A stretch of DNA of 51,940 bases, taken from positions 1 to 51,940 of the forward strand of contig VIKE01000040.1 of assembly GCA_008080565.1 (NCBI GenBank), written 5' to 3'. The notes beneath the pieces are model-generated. The model saw nothing but the letters and a program-made list of their open reading frames with translations, was not told the origin of the DNA and did not search any database. Of this stretch, positions 37,451 through 45,217 are shown one piece after another. Position 1 is the stretch's first letter; every line of letters starts with the position of its first letter. The stretch is from Rhodocyclaceae bacterium. GTDB lineage: Bacteria > Pseudomonadota > Gammaproteobacteria > Burkholderiales > Rhodocyclaceae. The position numbers and the translations under genes are program-made.

Positions 37451-38203
37451 ATGTCTCAGCCCGATCCGGATCTGTTCGATCAAGAGAACAACGCGCTGTT
37501 GTCCGCCCGTACCGTGTACAACATCGAATCAGGCGATGCCAATACGTACCGCATGGCCCTTGGCGAACTCATCAACTGCTACGATCAGTTGATGCGGCAA
37601 ACTCGTCGGCTAATTCGTCGCAGCGACCGCCAAGAGTTCGAGATGAACCAGCTTAACCATCGACTCACCGATCTGGCCAACGAATTGGAACACCGAGCTA
37701 CCCACGATTCGCTCACCGGTGCGCTAAACCGCGCGGCAGTAATCGAGCGCGCCCAGCACTTCCTGGCCAAAAATGACATGGCCATGATCGTGCTCGACAT
37801 AGACCACTTCAAGCTGATTAACGATAGCTTCGGCCATCCGGCCGGGGATGCCGTAATCTGTGGCTTGGTCGAATGCCTGCGACGGACGCTCGTGACGCCG
37901 GGCGAGATTGGTCGGGTGGGCGGCGAGGAATTCACGGTGATCCTGCCGCAGCAAGATTATTTGCAGGCGCAGCAGATAGCTGAGCGTATGCGCGTAGCCA
38001 TTGCTGGCCATGATTTCTCGTTGCCTAATGCAAGCCGCATCACTGCCAGCTTCGGAGTTTGCTGGATGCCGGCCGGCGCCGACTTCGGAACAACCTACAG
38101 CGAGGCCGACGAAGCCATGTACGAGGCAAAGCGGGCTGGCCGCAACCGCGTGATCCGCGCCGACCAGATTCTTCGCTGGTCCTGCGATGCTGCCAAAACT
38201 TAA
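37451..38203 (+). CDS. siaD: SiaD-like diguanylate cyclase
   Basis: 250 residues. A helical, probably coiled-coil N-terminus (about 30-85) precedes a GGDEF domain with an active GGEEF motif (157-161) and DIDHFKLINDSFGH. No RxxD inhibitory site is found at the usual place before GGEEF. Expected to make c-di-GMP when activated by the SiaC-like protein. Last gene of the operon. Confidence 0.87.
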   Translation: MSQPDPDLFDQENNALLSARTVYNIESGDANTYRMALGELINCYDQLMRQTRRLIRRSDRQEFEMNQLNHRLTDLANELEHRATHDSLTGALNRAAVIERAQHFLAKNDMAMIVLDIDHFKLINDSFGHPAGDAVICGLVECLRRTLVTPGEIGRVGGEEFTVILPQQDYLQAQQIAERMRVAIAGHDFSLPNASRITASFGVCWMPAGADFGTTYSEADEAMYEAKRAGRNRVIRADQILRWSCDAAKT

Positions 38204-38367
38204 TGATGCCGAATTCGTAAAGGAAAATGGTCTGCCAGAGCGTATCAAGCCCCGGTGCCTCAAGAAATAAGGCTCGCGTCGGTGATTCTCTATCCATGCA
38301 GAGTCACCGCATCTAGCGAATCAAAATGAAGCGTTTTGGTTGGTAGTGCGGCAGACATTGCATTGTC

Positions 38368-39864
38368 TCAGCAGGCACACCAAGGCGAAGAACGCCCAAG
38401 TAACGACTCCGCGAGACGCAAGGTATTGTCGAAGGTTTCCTGAGCATGTGCGGTGTGCCAGGCGGCAATTTCTTCGCGTGTTTCCTTTGAAATAGCTCCT
38501 TGCTCAACCCAGACTTGCAGCCGGGAGAGCGCTACGTGGAAATCATTGGTAAACCCAAAATCATCTTGGAGGTTGGCTATTGCTTTGGCGTACTGCAGCA
38601 TCTCCTCTTCGTCGAAGAGCGGCGTAAAGAACTCGCAGGAGTAGCGCAGATGCTTCAAGGCAATTCGGAGTTGGTGCGCATTCTTGGGAGTCGGTAATTT
38701 GAGTGCCTTGCTCAGTCGTTTCACGGCAGTGCGATGCAATCCGGAAAGTTGCCTCTCGGCGAACCTAGGCAGGTTGTTTGGGAATTTATCTGTCGATAGC
38801 TCTTGTAGCTCGCGGACAAACAGGAGAAGCGGCCCACCGTAGCTCAGCTGTTGAACTTGCGATTGAGCATCTTGCCTTGCCTCGTCCCAAGCAGCCAGCA
38901 CTGTTGAAGCTGTGGCTTGCGCCTGCCGATCATCGCTTTGTAACATCGGCAACAATATGCCTTCACGCATGACATCCAAATCTCTGACATCCCCGGTAAG
39001 TTGCGACAACTCCTTGAGACGCTGAGTCCACCGTCGTTGAAAACGGTCAGGAAGAGCTGACCTGAAAACCTTGAGGAGACTGTTGAGGCGGCGCAGTGAA
39101 ACTCGGAGCTGATGAACGAACTCCTGATCCTTGGACGTCAGTGTTCCGAGTAGATTGGCCTGCCAAATCTGCCTGCCCTGGCTGGCCAGTATCTGGAATG
39201 CCTTGGCAGGTGTTTGCTTTGTGGTGAGTGGACTTTGGGCTGCCTTCTGTGGGCCGGCCTCAGAATTTAAGAATAGTCTATATCCTCGCTCCACTTTACT
39301 GACCTTGTTCGGTACGAGCGGCAGGTGGGTTGCCAAGGCAATCGCATAATCGAGCAGGTCTTCAGGTGTGCCTTGGGCGAGTTCCAGCACAACCTCTGAG
39401 ATAGGCATCATGCGGCCGAGGGAGGAAATATGCCCGATATTAACCGTGACCCGCAGGGCTATTTTCTTGGAAATATTAATTCGCCAGATCCGGCGATCAA
39501 TGGATGTCGAAAACACGGGAACCAGTTCTGACTGTCGTTCCTTCAGCAAAGCTTGCACCTTACGGTTGGCCACATGTTTGAAGTTGAAGCTGCCCTCATA
39601 GGGAGCTTCCCATGCTGGACGGGACGATAAACCCGCTACCAATTCGGCTGTACATTTGGCCGTCTGTAATTGTTCGGTGGGAGATTTCCGAACACGAAGC
39701 GCGATTCCTTTTGCCTTTAGCGCTAAGTCTGGGGTATCGAAGTACGTGTTTTCCAGACCTTTCGACGGTTCCTGCAAGCTCCCCACGGTGATGAGTGGGT
39801 GAGACTCGATACGAGAAATCTCTTCTGGAGGACAGTAGAGCTTCAGTTCAATCTCCGTTGCCAT
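38368..39864 (-). CDS. CYTH-CHAD domain protein (copy 1)
   Basis: 498 residues. The N-terminal CYTH domain (about 1-200) starts with the metal/triphosphate motif EIELK (ExExK) in MATEIELKLYCPPEE. The CHAD domain (about 218-490) has two similar helical halves with HQLRVSLRRLNSLLKVF and HQLRIALKHLRYSCEFF; such conserved Arg/Lys/His faces bind inorganic polyphosphate in characterised CHAD proteins. CYTH enzymes cleave tripolyphosphate-like substrates. A clear paralogue lies at 43011-44573. A conserved 35-base block sits 30 bases upstream of both starts. Confidence 0.9.
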   Translation of the reverse strand: MATEIELKLYCPPEEISRIESHPLITVGSLQEPSKGLENTYFDTPDLALKAKGIALRVRKSPTEQLQTAKCTAELVAGLSSRPAWEAPYEGSFNFKHVANRKVQALLKERQSELVPVFSTSIDRRIWRINISKKIALRVTVNIGHISSLGRMMPISEVVLELAQGTPEDLLDYAIALATHLPLVPNKVSKVERGYRLFLNSEAGPQKAAQSPLTTKQTPAKAFQILASQGRQIWQANLLGTLTSKDQEFVHQLRVSLRRLNSLLKVFRSALPDRFQRRWTQRLKELSQLTGDVRDLDVMREGILLPMLQSDDRQAQATASTVLAAWDEARQDAQSQVQQLSYGGPLLLFVRELQELSTDKFPNNLPRFAERQLSGLHRTAVKRLSKALKLPTPKNAHQLRIALKHLRYSCEFFTPLFDEEEMLQYAKAIANLQDDFGFTNDFHVALSRLQVWVEQGAISKETREEIAAWHTAHAQETFDNTLRLAESLLGRSSPWCAC

Positions 39865-39893
39865 GGCGAGGCTTTCAATTCAACAGGCATTTA

Positions 39894-39928
39894 AGTCTAA
39901 TCAAAGCCATATTTCGGTTCTACCTTGC
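39894..39928 (-). promoter_or_regulatory. Conserved block upstream of CYTH-CHAD copy 1
   Basis: 29 of 35 bases match the block at 44604-44638, and both lie 30-31 bases before their start codons. On the coding strand it begins GCAAGGTAGA and includes TATGGCTTT. A shared promoter or operator is the simplest reading; alternatively it is leftover similarity from duplication. Confidence 0.5.
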
Positions 39929-40158
39929 CAGTCGAGAATCGCCAGAAAGAAATCGTTCAGGATGCGGGAAAATGTTCAGTCGATGGACTCTGATCACAGG
40001 ACTTCTTCTTTAGCCTGAGTTTAAGGCTTTGGAGCGTCTAGAGGTTCCCCGGGGCGATTCAATATATGAAGGACCAGAATCCATGTTTCGATAACGCACC
40101 ACCTAACGACCACACAATCGTGGTTGGAAAACCTAATGTCATCTAACTGAAATAATAT

Positions 40159-40174
40159 AACGGTATAAACCGTT
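40159..40174. promoter_or_regulatory. Dyad in the divergent promoter region
   Basis: AACGGT-ATAA-ACCGTT, perfect six-base arms, overlapping an A/T-rich stretch that could hold a -10 box. Operator candidate upstream of the NUDIX gene. Confidence 0.35.
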
Positions 40175-40200
40175 TAAATTATTTAAGACGACTCGACCAC

Positions 40201-40227
40201 AACAACAACTACTACTACTACTACTAC
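40201..40227 (+). repeat. Triplet microsatellite (AAC)3(TAC)6
   Basis: Three AAC followed by six TAC units ending 12 bases before the NUDIX start codon, where a ribosome binding site would be expected. Confidence 0.8.
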
Positions 40228-40239
40228 CAATATTCAAAC

Positions 40240-40671
40240 ATGGACAAGGGATACAACCAACCGGGAGCATGGGCTGTCATTTACTGTGCGGCCACCGGCA
40301 AATTTCTGATGGGGAAACGCTCTTCCAAGGTTAACAAAAGCGGTTCCTGGAACCTGTTTGGAGGTCGTGTCGACAACGGCGAGCGACCCCGGGAGGCTCT
40401 TGTTCGCGAACTGGGTGAAGAGGCTGGCTTGAGCGTCAAGCCACGTCACCTGGCAAAACTGCATACGGTCACCCGACGGCTTGGCTCAGGGCACGATGAG
40501 CGGGATATGCATTACTTCGTGATTAAAGCCGAACGAGAGTTTTCACCACGCCTCAATCGTGAGCACAGCGACTTCCGCTGGTTCACGGCCAAGCAACTAC
40601 CATCCAGGTTTAACGGGCCAACCTCGATTGCCATCAAGAAGGGCTTGCTCGAGAAAGCCGCCAGCCACTAG
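40240..40671 (+). CDS. NUDIX hydrolase
   Basis: 143 residues. Perfect Nudix box at residues 42-64 (G-x5-E-x7-REL-x-EE-x-GL, in GGRVDNGERPREALVREL). Hydrolyses a nucleoside diphosphate linked to X; substrate not deducible. Members acting on dinucleoside polyphosphates or inositol pyrophosphates exist, which would fit a polyP neighbourhood but is not shown. No Shine-Dalgarno sequence is visible upstream; a triplet repeat occupies that place. Confidence 0.9.
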   Translation: MDKGYNQPGAWAVIYCAATGKFLMGKRSSKVNKSGSWNLFGGRVDNGERPREALVRELGEEAGLSVKPRHLAKLHTVTRRLGSGHDERDMHYFVIKAEREFSPRLNREHSDFRWFTAKQLPSRFNGPTSIAIKKGLLEKAASH

Positions 40672-40679
40672 CTGGCGGT
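40657..40679. terminator. Hairpin between convergent NUDIX and cNMP-domain genes
   Basis: CCGCCAGC-cacta-GCTGGCGG, perfect eight-pair stem overlapping the NUDIX stop codon. No clear T-tract, so termination efficiency is uncertain. Confidence 0.45.
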
Positions 40680-40711
40680 GTAATCCTCTCGCCCCAGCAC
40701 CCGAACGGAGC

Positions 40712-41083
40712 CTACGCTACATTGGCCGCCAGCAACTTGTTGGTGGCCCGAAGTCGTTCCGCCATCAAGCGCATGACCTGAATGGCGAAATACGGCGTTT
40801 GTTGCACCAGAAACAGGAAACGCTTTTCGTCGACAGCGACAAACTCACAATCGGTTTTGGCAATCACGCTGGCCGAGTGCGGTCCTGGCGAAACCAAGCC
40901 CATTTCGCCGACGACGCTGCCATGCTCAAGCGTTTCGACGACTCGATTCTGAACAAACACTTCAGCGGTGCCGGTTTCCAGGACGTACATCTGATTGCCC
41001 TCATCGCCTTCCCGGAAGAGTGCCTGGCCTGCCTGAATCGTTATTTTTGCCGTGTTGTGAGAGAAGATTTCAATGGGAATCAT
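40712..41083 (-). CDS. Single cyclic-nucleotide-binding-like domain protein
   Basis: 123 residues, just one cNMP-binding (CAP_ED) domain without an output domain. The fold markers are present: FREGDEGNQMYVLETGTAEV and GEMGLVSPGPHSASV. The phosphate-binding Arg expected after GEMGL...P is His69 here, so canonical cyclic-nucleotide binding is doubtful. GGAG lies before the start. It follows the orphan ParA gene on the same strand by 47 bases and may be cotranscribed with it. Confidence 0.8.
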   Translation of the reverse strand: MIPIEIFSHNTAKITIQAGQALFREGDEGNQMYVLETGTAEVFVQNRVVETLEHGSVVGEMGLVSPGPHSASVIAKTDCEFVAVDEKRFLFLVQQTPYFAIQVMRLMAERLRATNKLLAANVA

Positions 41084-41130
41084 GATGCTTTGTCTCCTTG
41101 TTATTTCGTGAGGTAATCCGAACCTGACGG

Positions 41131-41757
41131 TCAGTGGCGGCTAACCAGCCAATTCAACAGCGGACGCCACTGGATGTCCACGGCCACCGAATTAGCATCA
41201 TTGTCGAAAAGCGTGACCCCGGTGTCGACTGCCTGCAAGTAGCGTTGCGACTGCGCAATGCACGTGACGACAGGGAGGTCGAACTCTTGAAGGAATTCCA
41301 GCAACTGGGCGTAGGCATGGGTACGGATATCGACGCGCATACCGACAATGCCAATATCCACCCGTTCCTTGCGTACAGCTTTGGTTGCGGCAAGCTCCTC
41401 AAAGAACTCGCGAGTGGCCAGCATATCGAAACGCGACGAGGAGACCGGCACGACCACCTTGTCCGCTGCGTTCAACGCCTCTTTCAGGCGTTTTCCATGC
41501 AAGCCGGCAGGTGTGTCGAGAATGGCGAAGTTGCAGTTTTTGGGTGGCATCTGGAAATCATCGTCCGAAATTTCCCAGTGCCGAATGGGAGCAAGCTTGC
41601 CGGGCCGGGCCTCCAGCCAATGCCGGCTTGATTGCTGCCGGTCGAGATCTCCCAAATAGACGATTTCATCGTGCTGGGCAAACCAGCTTGCTATATGAAT
41701 CGACAGGGTTGATTTGCCGCACCCACCTTTGGGGTTGGCCACCATGATTTTGCGCAT
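41131..41757 (-). CDS. Orphan ParA-family ATPase
   Basis: 208 residues. Deviant Walker A KGGCGKST (10-17) with the signature Lys10, switch LGDLDRQQSS, and Walker B-like FAILDTPAG. No N-terminal DNA-binding domain, as in short ParA/MinD-type ATPases. No parB gene or parS-like site is seen nearby, so this is unlikely to be the chromosome-segregation ParA. Such orphan ATPases position cargoes (carboxysomes, chemosensory clusters, storage granules) on the nucleoid. A basic Lys/Ala-rich protein is encoded divergently 77 bases away and could be its adaptor (inference). Confidence 0.88.
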   Translation of the reverse strand: MRKIMVANPKGGCGKSTLSIHIASWFAQHDEIVYLGDLDRQQSSRHWLEARPGKLAPIRHWEISDDDFQMPPKNCNFAILDTPAGLHGKRLKEALNAADKVVVPVSSSRFDMLATREFFEELAATKAVRKERVDIGIVGMRVDIRTHAYAQLLEFLQEFDLPVVTCIAQSQRYLQAVDTGVTLFDNDANSVAVDIQWRPLLNWLVSRH

Positions 41758-41834
41758 CTGAATTGCTTAACTTCCAGTTAGTGTATAAAGTGTTTATATA
41801 GTTTATACCTTTCATACCCATTCAGGAGAGCAAA

Positions 41835-42380
41835 ATGAGCAAGGAAACCGCAGTCCAGCCTGTGAAAGATGAAGTCAAAGCGTCCGCAGTCGCAACGCCA
41901 GTCGTTGAAATGACAGCACCTGTGACTGTCGAAACCGTGACTACCGAAACCAAGAAGCAAGTTGCCACTGCCGCTGCAGTAGCAAAAGCAGCAGCCAAAC
42001 CCAAGCTGGCAACAAAGGCTATTGCTGCAAAGCCGGCTCCGACACCGAAGACGTCAGCCAAAGCGGTAAAGAAGGCTCCCGCCACCGCCAAGGAAAAAGT
42101 TGCCGAAGCACCGAAGGCAGAGAAAGCAGGAAAGCTGGCCAAGGTGAAGAAGCAAGCGCCGAAGCCGCCGAAGCTGGTCCGTGACAGCTTCACCATTCCG
42201 GAAACCGACTACGCGCTGTTTGCAACCCTCAAGCAACGGGCACTGACCGCCGGCGTTGAAGTGAAGAAGAGCGAGATATTGCGCGCCGCCGTGGCAGTGC
42301 TGGCTGAGCTTGATGATGCCGAACTCGTCAAGGCGATTGGCCTAGTTGAACGCATCAAGACGGGCCGCCCGAAAAAATAA
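41835..42380 (+). CDS. Lys/Ala-rich basic protein with C-terminal helical domain
   Basis: 181 residues. Residues 1-110 are low complexity and rich in Lys, Ala, Pro, Thr and Val (AAAKPKLATKAIAAKPAP, KAVKKAPATAKEK), like histone-H1-type or AlgP/PhaM tails that bind DNA or polyanions. Residues about 112-181 form a distinct compact domain (LVRDSFTIPETDYALFATLKQRA, VKKSEILRAAVAVLAEL). The domain resembles those seen in other betaproteobacterial H1-like proteins. GGAG lies eight bases before the ATG. Possible roles: nucleoid binding, polyP binding or ParA adaptor; none is proven. Confidence 0.75.
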   Translation: MSKETAVQPVKDEVKASAVATPVVEMTAPVTVETVTTETKKQVATAAAVAKAAAKPKLATKAIAAKPAPTPKTSAKAVKKAPATAKEKVAEAPKAEKAGKLAKVKKQAPKPPKLVRDSFTIPETDYALFATLKQRALTAGVEVKKSEILRAAVAVLAELDDAELVKAIGLVERIKTGRPKK

Positions 42381-42392
42381 GGATATCCGCAA

Positions 42393-42420
42393 TACCGGGA
42401 GGCTGATTCGCCTCCTGGTA
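42393..42420 (+). terminator. Terminator-like hairpin after the Lys/Ala-rich gene
   Basis: TACCGGGAGGC, loop TGATTC, GCCTCCTGGTA: eleven pairs with one G-T, beginning 12 bases after the stop. No T-run follows. Confidence 0.5.
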
Positions 42421-42456
42421 TATCGATGTTGCCGAGACGCCAACTTCATTTTCCCG

Positions 42457-42954
42457 CTAGGGGGTGTCGTTCGCAGATACCAGCTTTGCTGGGTAACGCG
42501 GAATCATGACGCCATCCTCGATTATGACCGACACGGGAGCGCTGCCATTTTTCGCTCGCCATATCTTTGCCGGTGAGTCGAAGCAGACCTTCGGCTTCCA
42601 TCCTTGCGGAATGAACTCATAAACCCAATCCGGATGCTCTGATTCTCGAACGGTGACATGGAAAGTATCGCTTGAATCCCATGCGCTGATCGAAATGGCG
42701 ATGCTTCCTTGGCTAGGCGTATCGGAATCGTAAGCCATGATGGCGGCAACGATGTTTGCTCCGCAGTGGCGCTCGCTCAATCCGACCAAGCCTAAAAATA
42801 CGGCAATCATCAGGGGGACCGGGTGCCACAGGACGAGCGCTGCAATCAGTCCCAGCACGGCGCCGCCGATAAACCAGAGGTGCATGCGGGCTGCAAAGCC
42901 TGAAATGACGCCAGGTCTCAGCAAATTTATTTGTTCGTCAATCGAACCTGTCAT
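42457..42954 (-). CDS. Hypothetical membrane protein
   Basis: 165 residues. Two adjacent hydrophobic segments (about 27-43 and 46-62) are followed by a roughly 100-residue soluble domain with SIAISISAWDSSDTFHV and DWVYEFIPQGWKPKV, probably beta-rich. No family recognised. It lies between the Lys/Ala-rich gene and the second CYTH-CHAD gene, which is on the same strand upstream with 56 bases between. Function unknown. Confidence 0.6.
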   Translation of the reverse strand: MTGSIDEQINLLRPGVISGFAARMHLWFIGGAVLGLIAALVLWHPVPLMIAVFLGLVGLSERHCGANIVAAIMAYDSDTPSQGSIAISISAWDSSDTFHVTVRESEHPDWVYEFIPQGWKPKVCFDSPAKIWRAKNGSAPVSVIIEDGVMIPRYPAKLVSANDTP

Positions 42955-43010
42955 CGCTCGAGAAAACGGAAGTTACAGTGCATGGCACGGCGCACGATGA
43001 AACAGTCCGG

Positions 43011-44573
43011 CTACTCGACACTCAAACAGATGTCTTGCCGCAACCGACGGCGAATCACCATCAGCCCCCGCCGTTCACATTCGGTACACCAGGGCTGACA
43101 GCGGCTCATCACCGACTCGGCAAGATGCAGGGCATCGGCCAACACCGCTTGCGCCTGCGGGGTATGCCATGCGGCAACGGCTACGCGGGTTTCCTTGGGG
43201 ATTGCCTCCTGCGTTACCCAGCCTTGCATTCTGGAAAGCGCCACGTGGAAGTCGTTGATGAACCCGAATGCATCCTGCAAGCCTGCAACCGCCTTGGCGT
43301 ACTCGACCATCTCGTCGTTATCGAACAGGGGCGCAAAAAACTCGCACGAGTAGCGCAGATGCTTCAAGGCGATGCGGAATCGATGGGCCCGTTCCGGCGT
43401 TGGCGACTTTAGCGTCTTGGTTAAGCGTTTTACTGCATTGCGGTGCAAGCCTGCGAGTTGCTTTTCAGCGAAACGGGGCAGGTTTTTCGGGAAATCATCG
43501 GTGTCCAGCTCCTGCAAATCGCGGGCAAACAAGAGGACGGGGCCGCCAAAATGCAGTTGTTGCACCTGCACCAACGCTTCCTGCTTGGCACTTTCCAATG
43601 CGGCAAGTGCTGCCTTGGCATGCGCGAGGATTTGCTGGTCATCGCTCCTCAACATCGGTTCCACGATGCCGGAGCGCATGACGTCCAGATCGCGGACATC
43701 CCCGGTAATCTGCGACAGTTCTTTGACGCGTTTCGCCCACTGCACCTGATAGTGGTGTGGCAAGGCTGGTTTGAATACCTTGATTAGACTATTGAGACGA
43801 CGAAGGGAAACCCGAAATTGATGCACAAACTCCTGGTCTTGCGACGTCAGGGTGCCCAGGAGATTGGCTTGCCACATCTGCATGCCTTGGCTGGCCAGAA
43901 GATGGAAGGCTTCAGCCGAGTTTTGTCTGGCATCAAGAGGGCTGGGAGATGCTTTCTGCGGACCATTCGCTTGCTTCAAGAACAACTGATAGCCACGTTC
44001 AGCCTTGCTGACATCATGCGGAACCAATGGCAAGTGGGTCGCCAAAGCCGTGGCAAAATCGAGCAGGTCTTCCGGATTACCCTGCGCCAGTTCGAGTTCC
44101 ACCTCTGAAATGGGCAATATGCTGTTACCTGAGGATACGTAGCCAGTATCCACCATGACCAGGATGGCAATTTTCCTGGAAATATCGATACGCCAGGTTC
44201 GCCGCTCGAACGACGTGGTGAAGACCGGAACCAGACTCGACTGCCGCTCCTCCAGAAAAGCCCGAACTTTACTGGCATCGACGGCGCTGAAATCGAACAT
44301 CCCGACATAGGGCGTTTCCCACTCGGGACGGGCTGATAGACCAGCCACGGACTTGGCGGCACATTTGACCGTTTGCAGTTTTTCCGTGGGGGTTGTACGA
44401 AGCCGCAGCGCAATTCGCTCTTGATACAGCGCCAGGTCAGGAGTGTCGTAGTAGGTGTTTTCCAGTCGTTTTGTAGGGCCGGTTTCGAAGCCTGCGGTGA
44501 TTAGGGGATGCATCCCAACGCTAGCAATATCGTCGGGAGAGCAGTAGAGCTTCAATTCAACTTCGGTGGCCAT
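43011..44573 (-). CDS. CYTH-CHAD domain protein (copy 2)
   Basis: 520 residues, aligned end to end with the protein at 38368-39864 (shared LGTLTSQDQEFVHQ, RVSLRRLNSLIKVF and RDLDVMR). CYTH motif EVELK opens the protein; CHAD halves have HQFRVSLRRLNSLIKVF and HRFRIALKHLRYSCEFF. It is about 22 residues longer at the C-terminus, with a short Arg-rich tail (ERRGLMVIRRRLRQD). PolyP binding is expected from CHAD; catalysis by CYTH is possible because its ExExK is intact. Both copies lie on the minus strand around the ParA/NUDIX block. Confidence 0.9.
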   Translation of the reverse strand: MATEVELKLYCSPDDIASVGMHPLITAGFETGPTKRLENTYYDTPDLALYQERIALRLRTTPTEKLQTVKCAAKSVAGLSARPEWETPYVGMFDFSAVDASKVRAFLEERQSSLVPVFTTSFERRTWRIDISRKIAILVMVDTGYVSSGNSILPISEVELELAQGNPEDLLDFATALATHLPLVPHDVSKAERGYQLFLKQANGPQKASPSPLDARQNSAEAFHLLASQGMQMWQANLLGTLTSQDQEFVHQFRVSLRRLNSLIKVFKPALPHHYQVQWAKRVKELSQITGDVRDLDVMRSGIVEPMLRSDDQQILAHAKAALAALESAKQEALVQVQQLHFGGPVLLFARDLQELDTDDFPKNLPRFAEKQLAGLHRNAVKRLTKTLKSPTPERAHRFRIALKHLRYSCEFFAPLFDNDEMVEYAKAVAGLQDAFGFINDFHVALSRMQGWVTQEAIPKETRVAVAAWHTPQAQAVLADALHLAESVMSRCQPWCTECERRGLMVIRRRLRQDICLSVE

Positions 44574-44603
44574 GATGCAGCGAGTGGAGTGAGGATGCTG
44601 CGG

Positions 44604-44638
44604 AGTCTATCGAAAGCCATACTTCAGCTCTACCTTGC
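44604..44638 (-). promoter_or_regulatory. Conserved block upstream of CYTH-CHAD copy 2
   Basis: Partner of the block at 39894-39928: same distance to the start codon, 29 of 35 bases identical, while the DNA between block and start is not conserved. Confidence 0.5.
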
Positions 44639-44797
44639 GCATCAGATTTGTGAATGGCCTGGTTTCTGTGGAAACCCCCAATGAGTTCTACCGCCCGGAG
44701 AGGGTAAAATCTTTGAAACTAAAAAAGCTAAAGCAAGTCAAAAAGGGCCTTTTTTGGCGGTTAGTAGTTGGCAAGTATTATTTGGAGAGAACAGCAA

Positions 44798-44986
44798 ATG
44801 GACAATCAACAGCCTTCAAGCATCGCATTCCCTGTCGCCAGTTTTTCAGCACTATCACAGCAGCAAGCCGCCCAGAAAACGGTTGCTCAATTGCTGGACG
44901 ATAAGAACGCGCTGGATGATTGGACGAACAATATCGAAAGAATCCGTCAGAGGGAATCTGACGGCGCGGTCAAGCGCACTTCGTAG
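44798..44986 (+). CDS. Small hypothetical protein (62 residues)
   Basis: ATG at 44798 with GGAGAG eight bases upstream. The sequence is polar and helical with many Gln (FSALSQQQAAQKTVAQLL) and no membrane segment. Divergent from CYTH-CHAD copy 2. Its 3' end contains an eight-base perfect inverted repeat, CCGTCAGA-gggaa-TCTGACGG (44944-44964). Function unknown. Confidence 0.5.
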   Translation: MDNQQPSSIAFPVASFSALSQQQAAQKTVAQLLDDKNALDDWTNNIERIRQRESDGAVKRTS

Positions 44987-45217
44987 GGGTTCCGCTGGTT
45001 GGTAGTGCTCAGGCAGTTTGTGGCAATTCCTAAATCTGTGATTTCATGCCAAATTGAGCAGGCACAGAAGTGAAAGGTCTAGGTAAGAAGTCCCAATGAT
45101 TAGGGCGTTTGAAGGCAATGTCCGAGATCGTTAACGTATGTCCTGATAATATCAGTCGCGAACCTGCGCAAACGCTTGGAACGTCGTGTCGGAGTTCCCC
45201 GCAGAATTGACAACTGA

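Larger units (their letters stand above)
39865..40239 (+). other. 375-base intergenic region, A/T-rich, divergent promoters
   Basis: Contains the conserved upstream block of the CYTH-CHAD gene (39894-39928), an AACGGT-ATAA-ACCGTT dyad (40159-40174) next to TAATATAA, and a TAC repeat close to the NUDIX start. No gene seen. Confidence 0.5.

Noticed and set aside
40201..40227. Triplet repeat as a CRISPR-like array
   Set aside because: Units are only three bases with no spacers and no cas genes.
41131..41757. ParA read as the chromosome-partitioning protein
   Set aside because: No parB, parS or other origin-region genes nearby; short orphan form fits cargo positioning better.
44635..44904. 89-codon + strand open frame overlapping the 62-residue gene
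   Set aside because: No ribosome site at its start, and its second half is the out-of-frame shadow of the better-supported gene at 44798.
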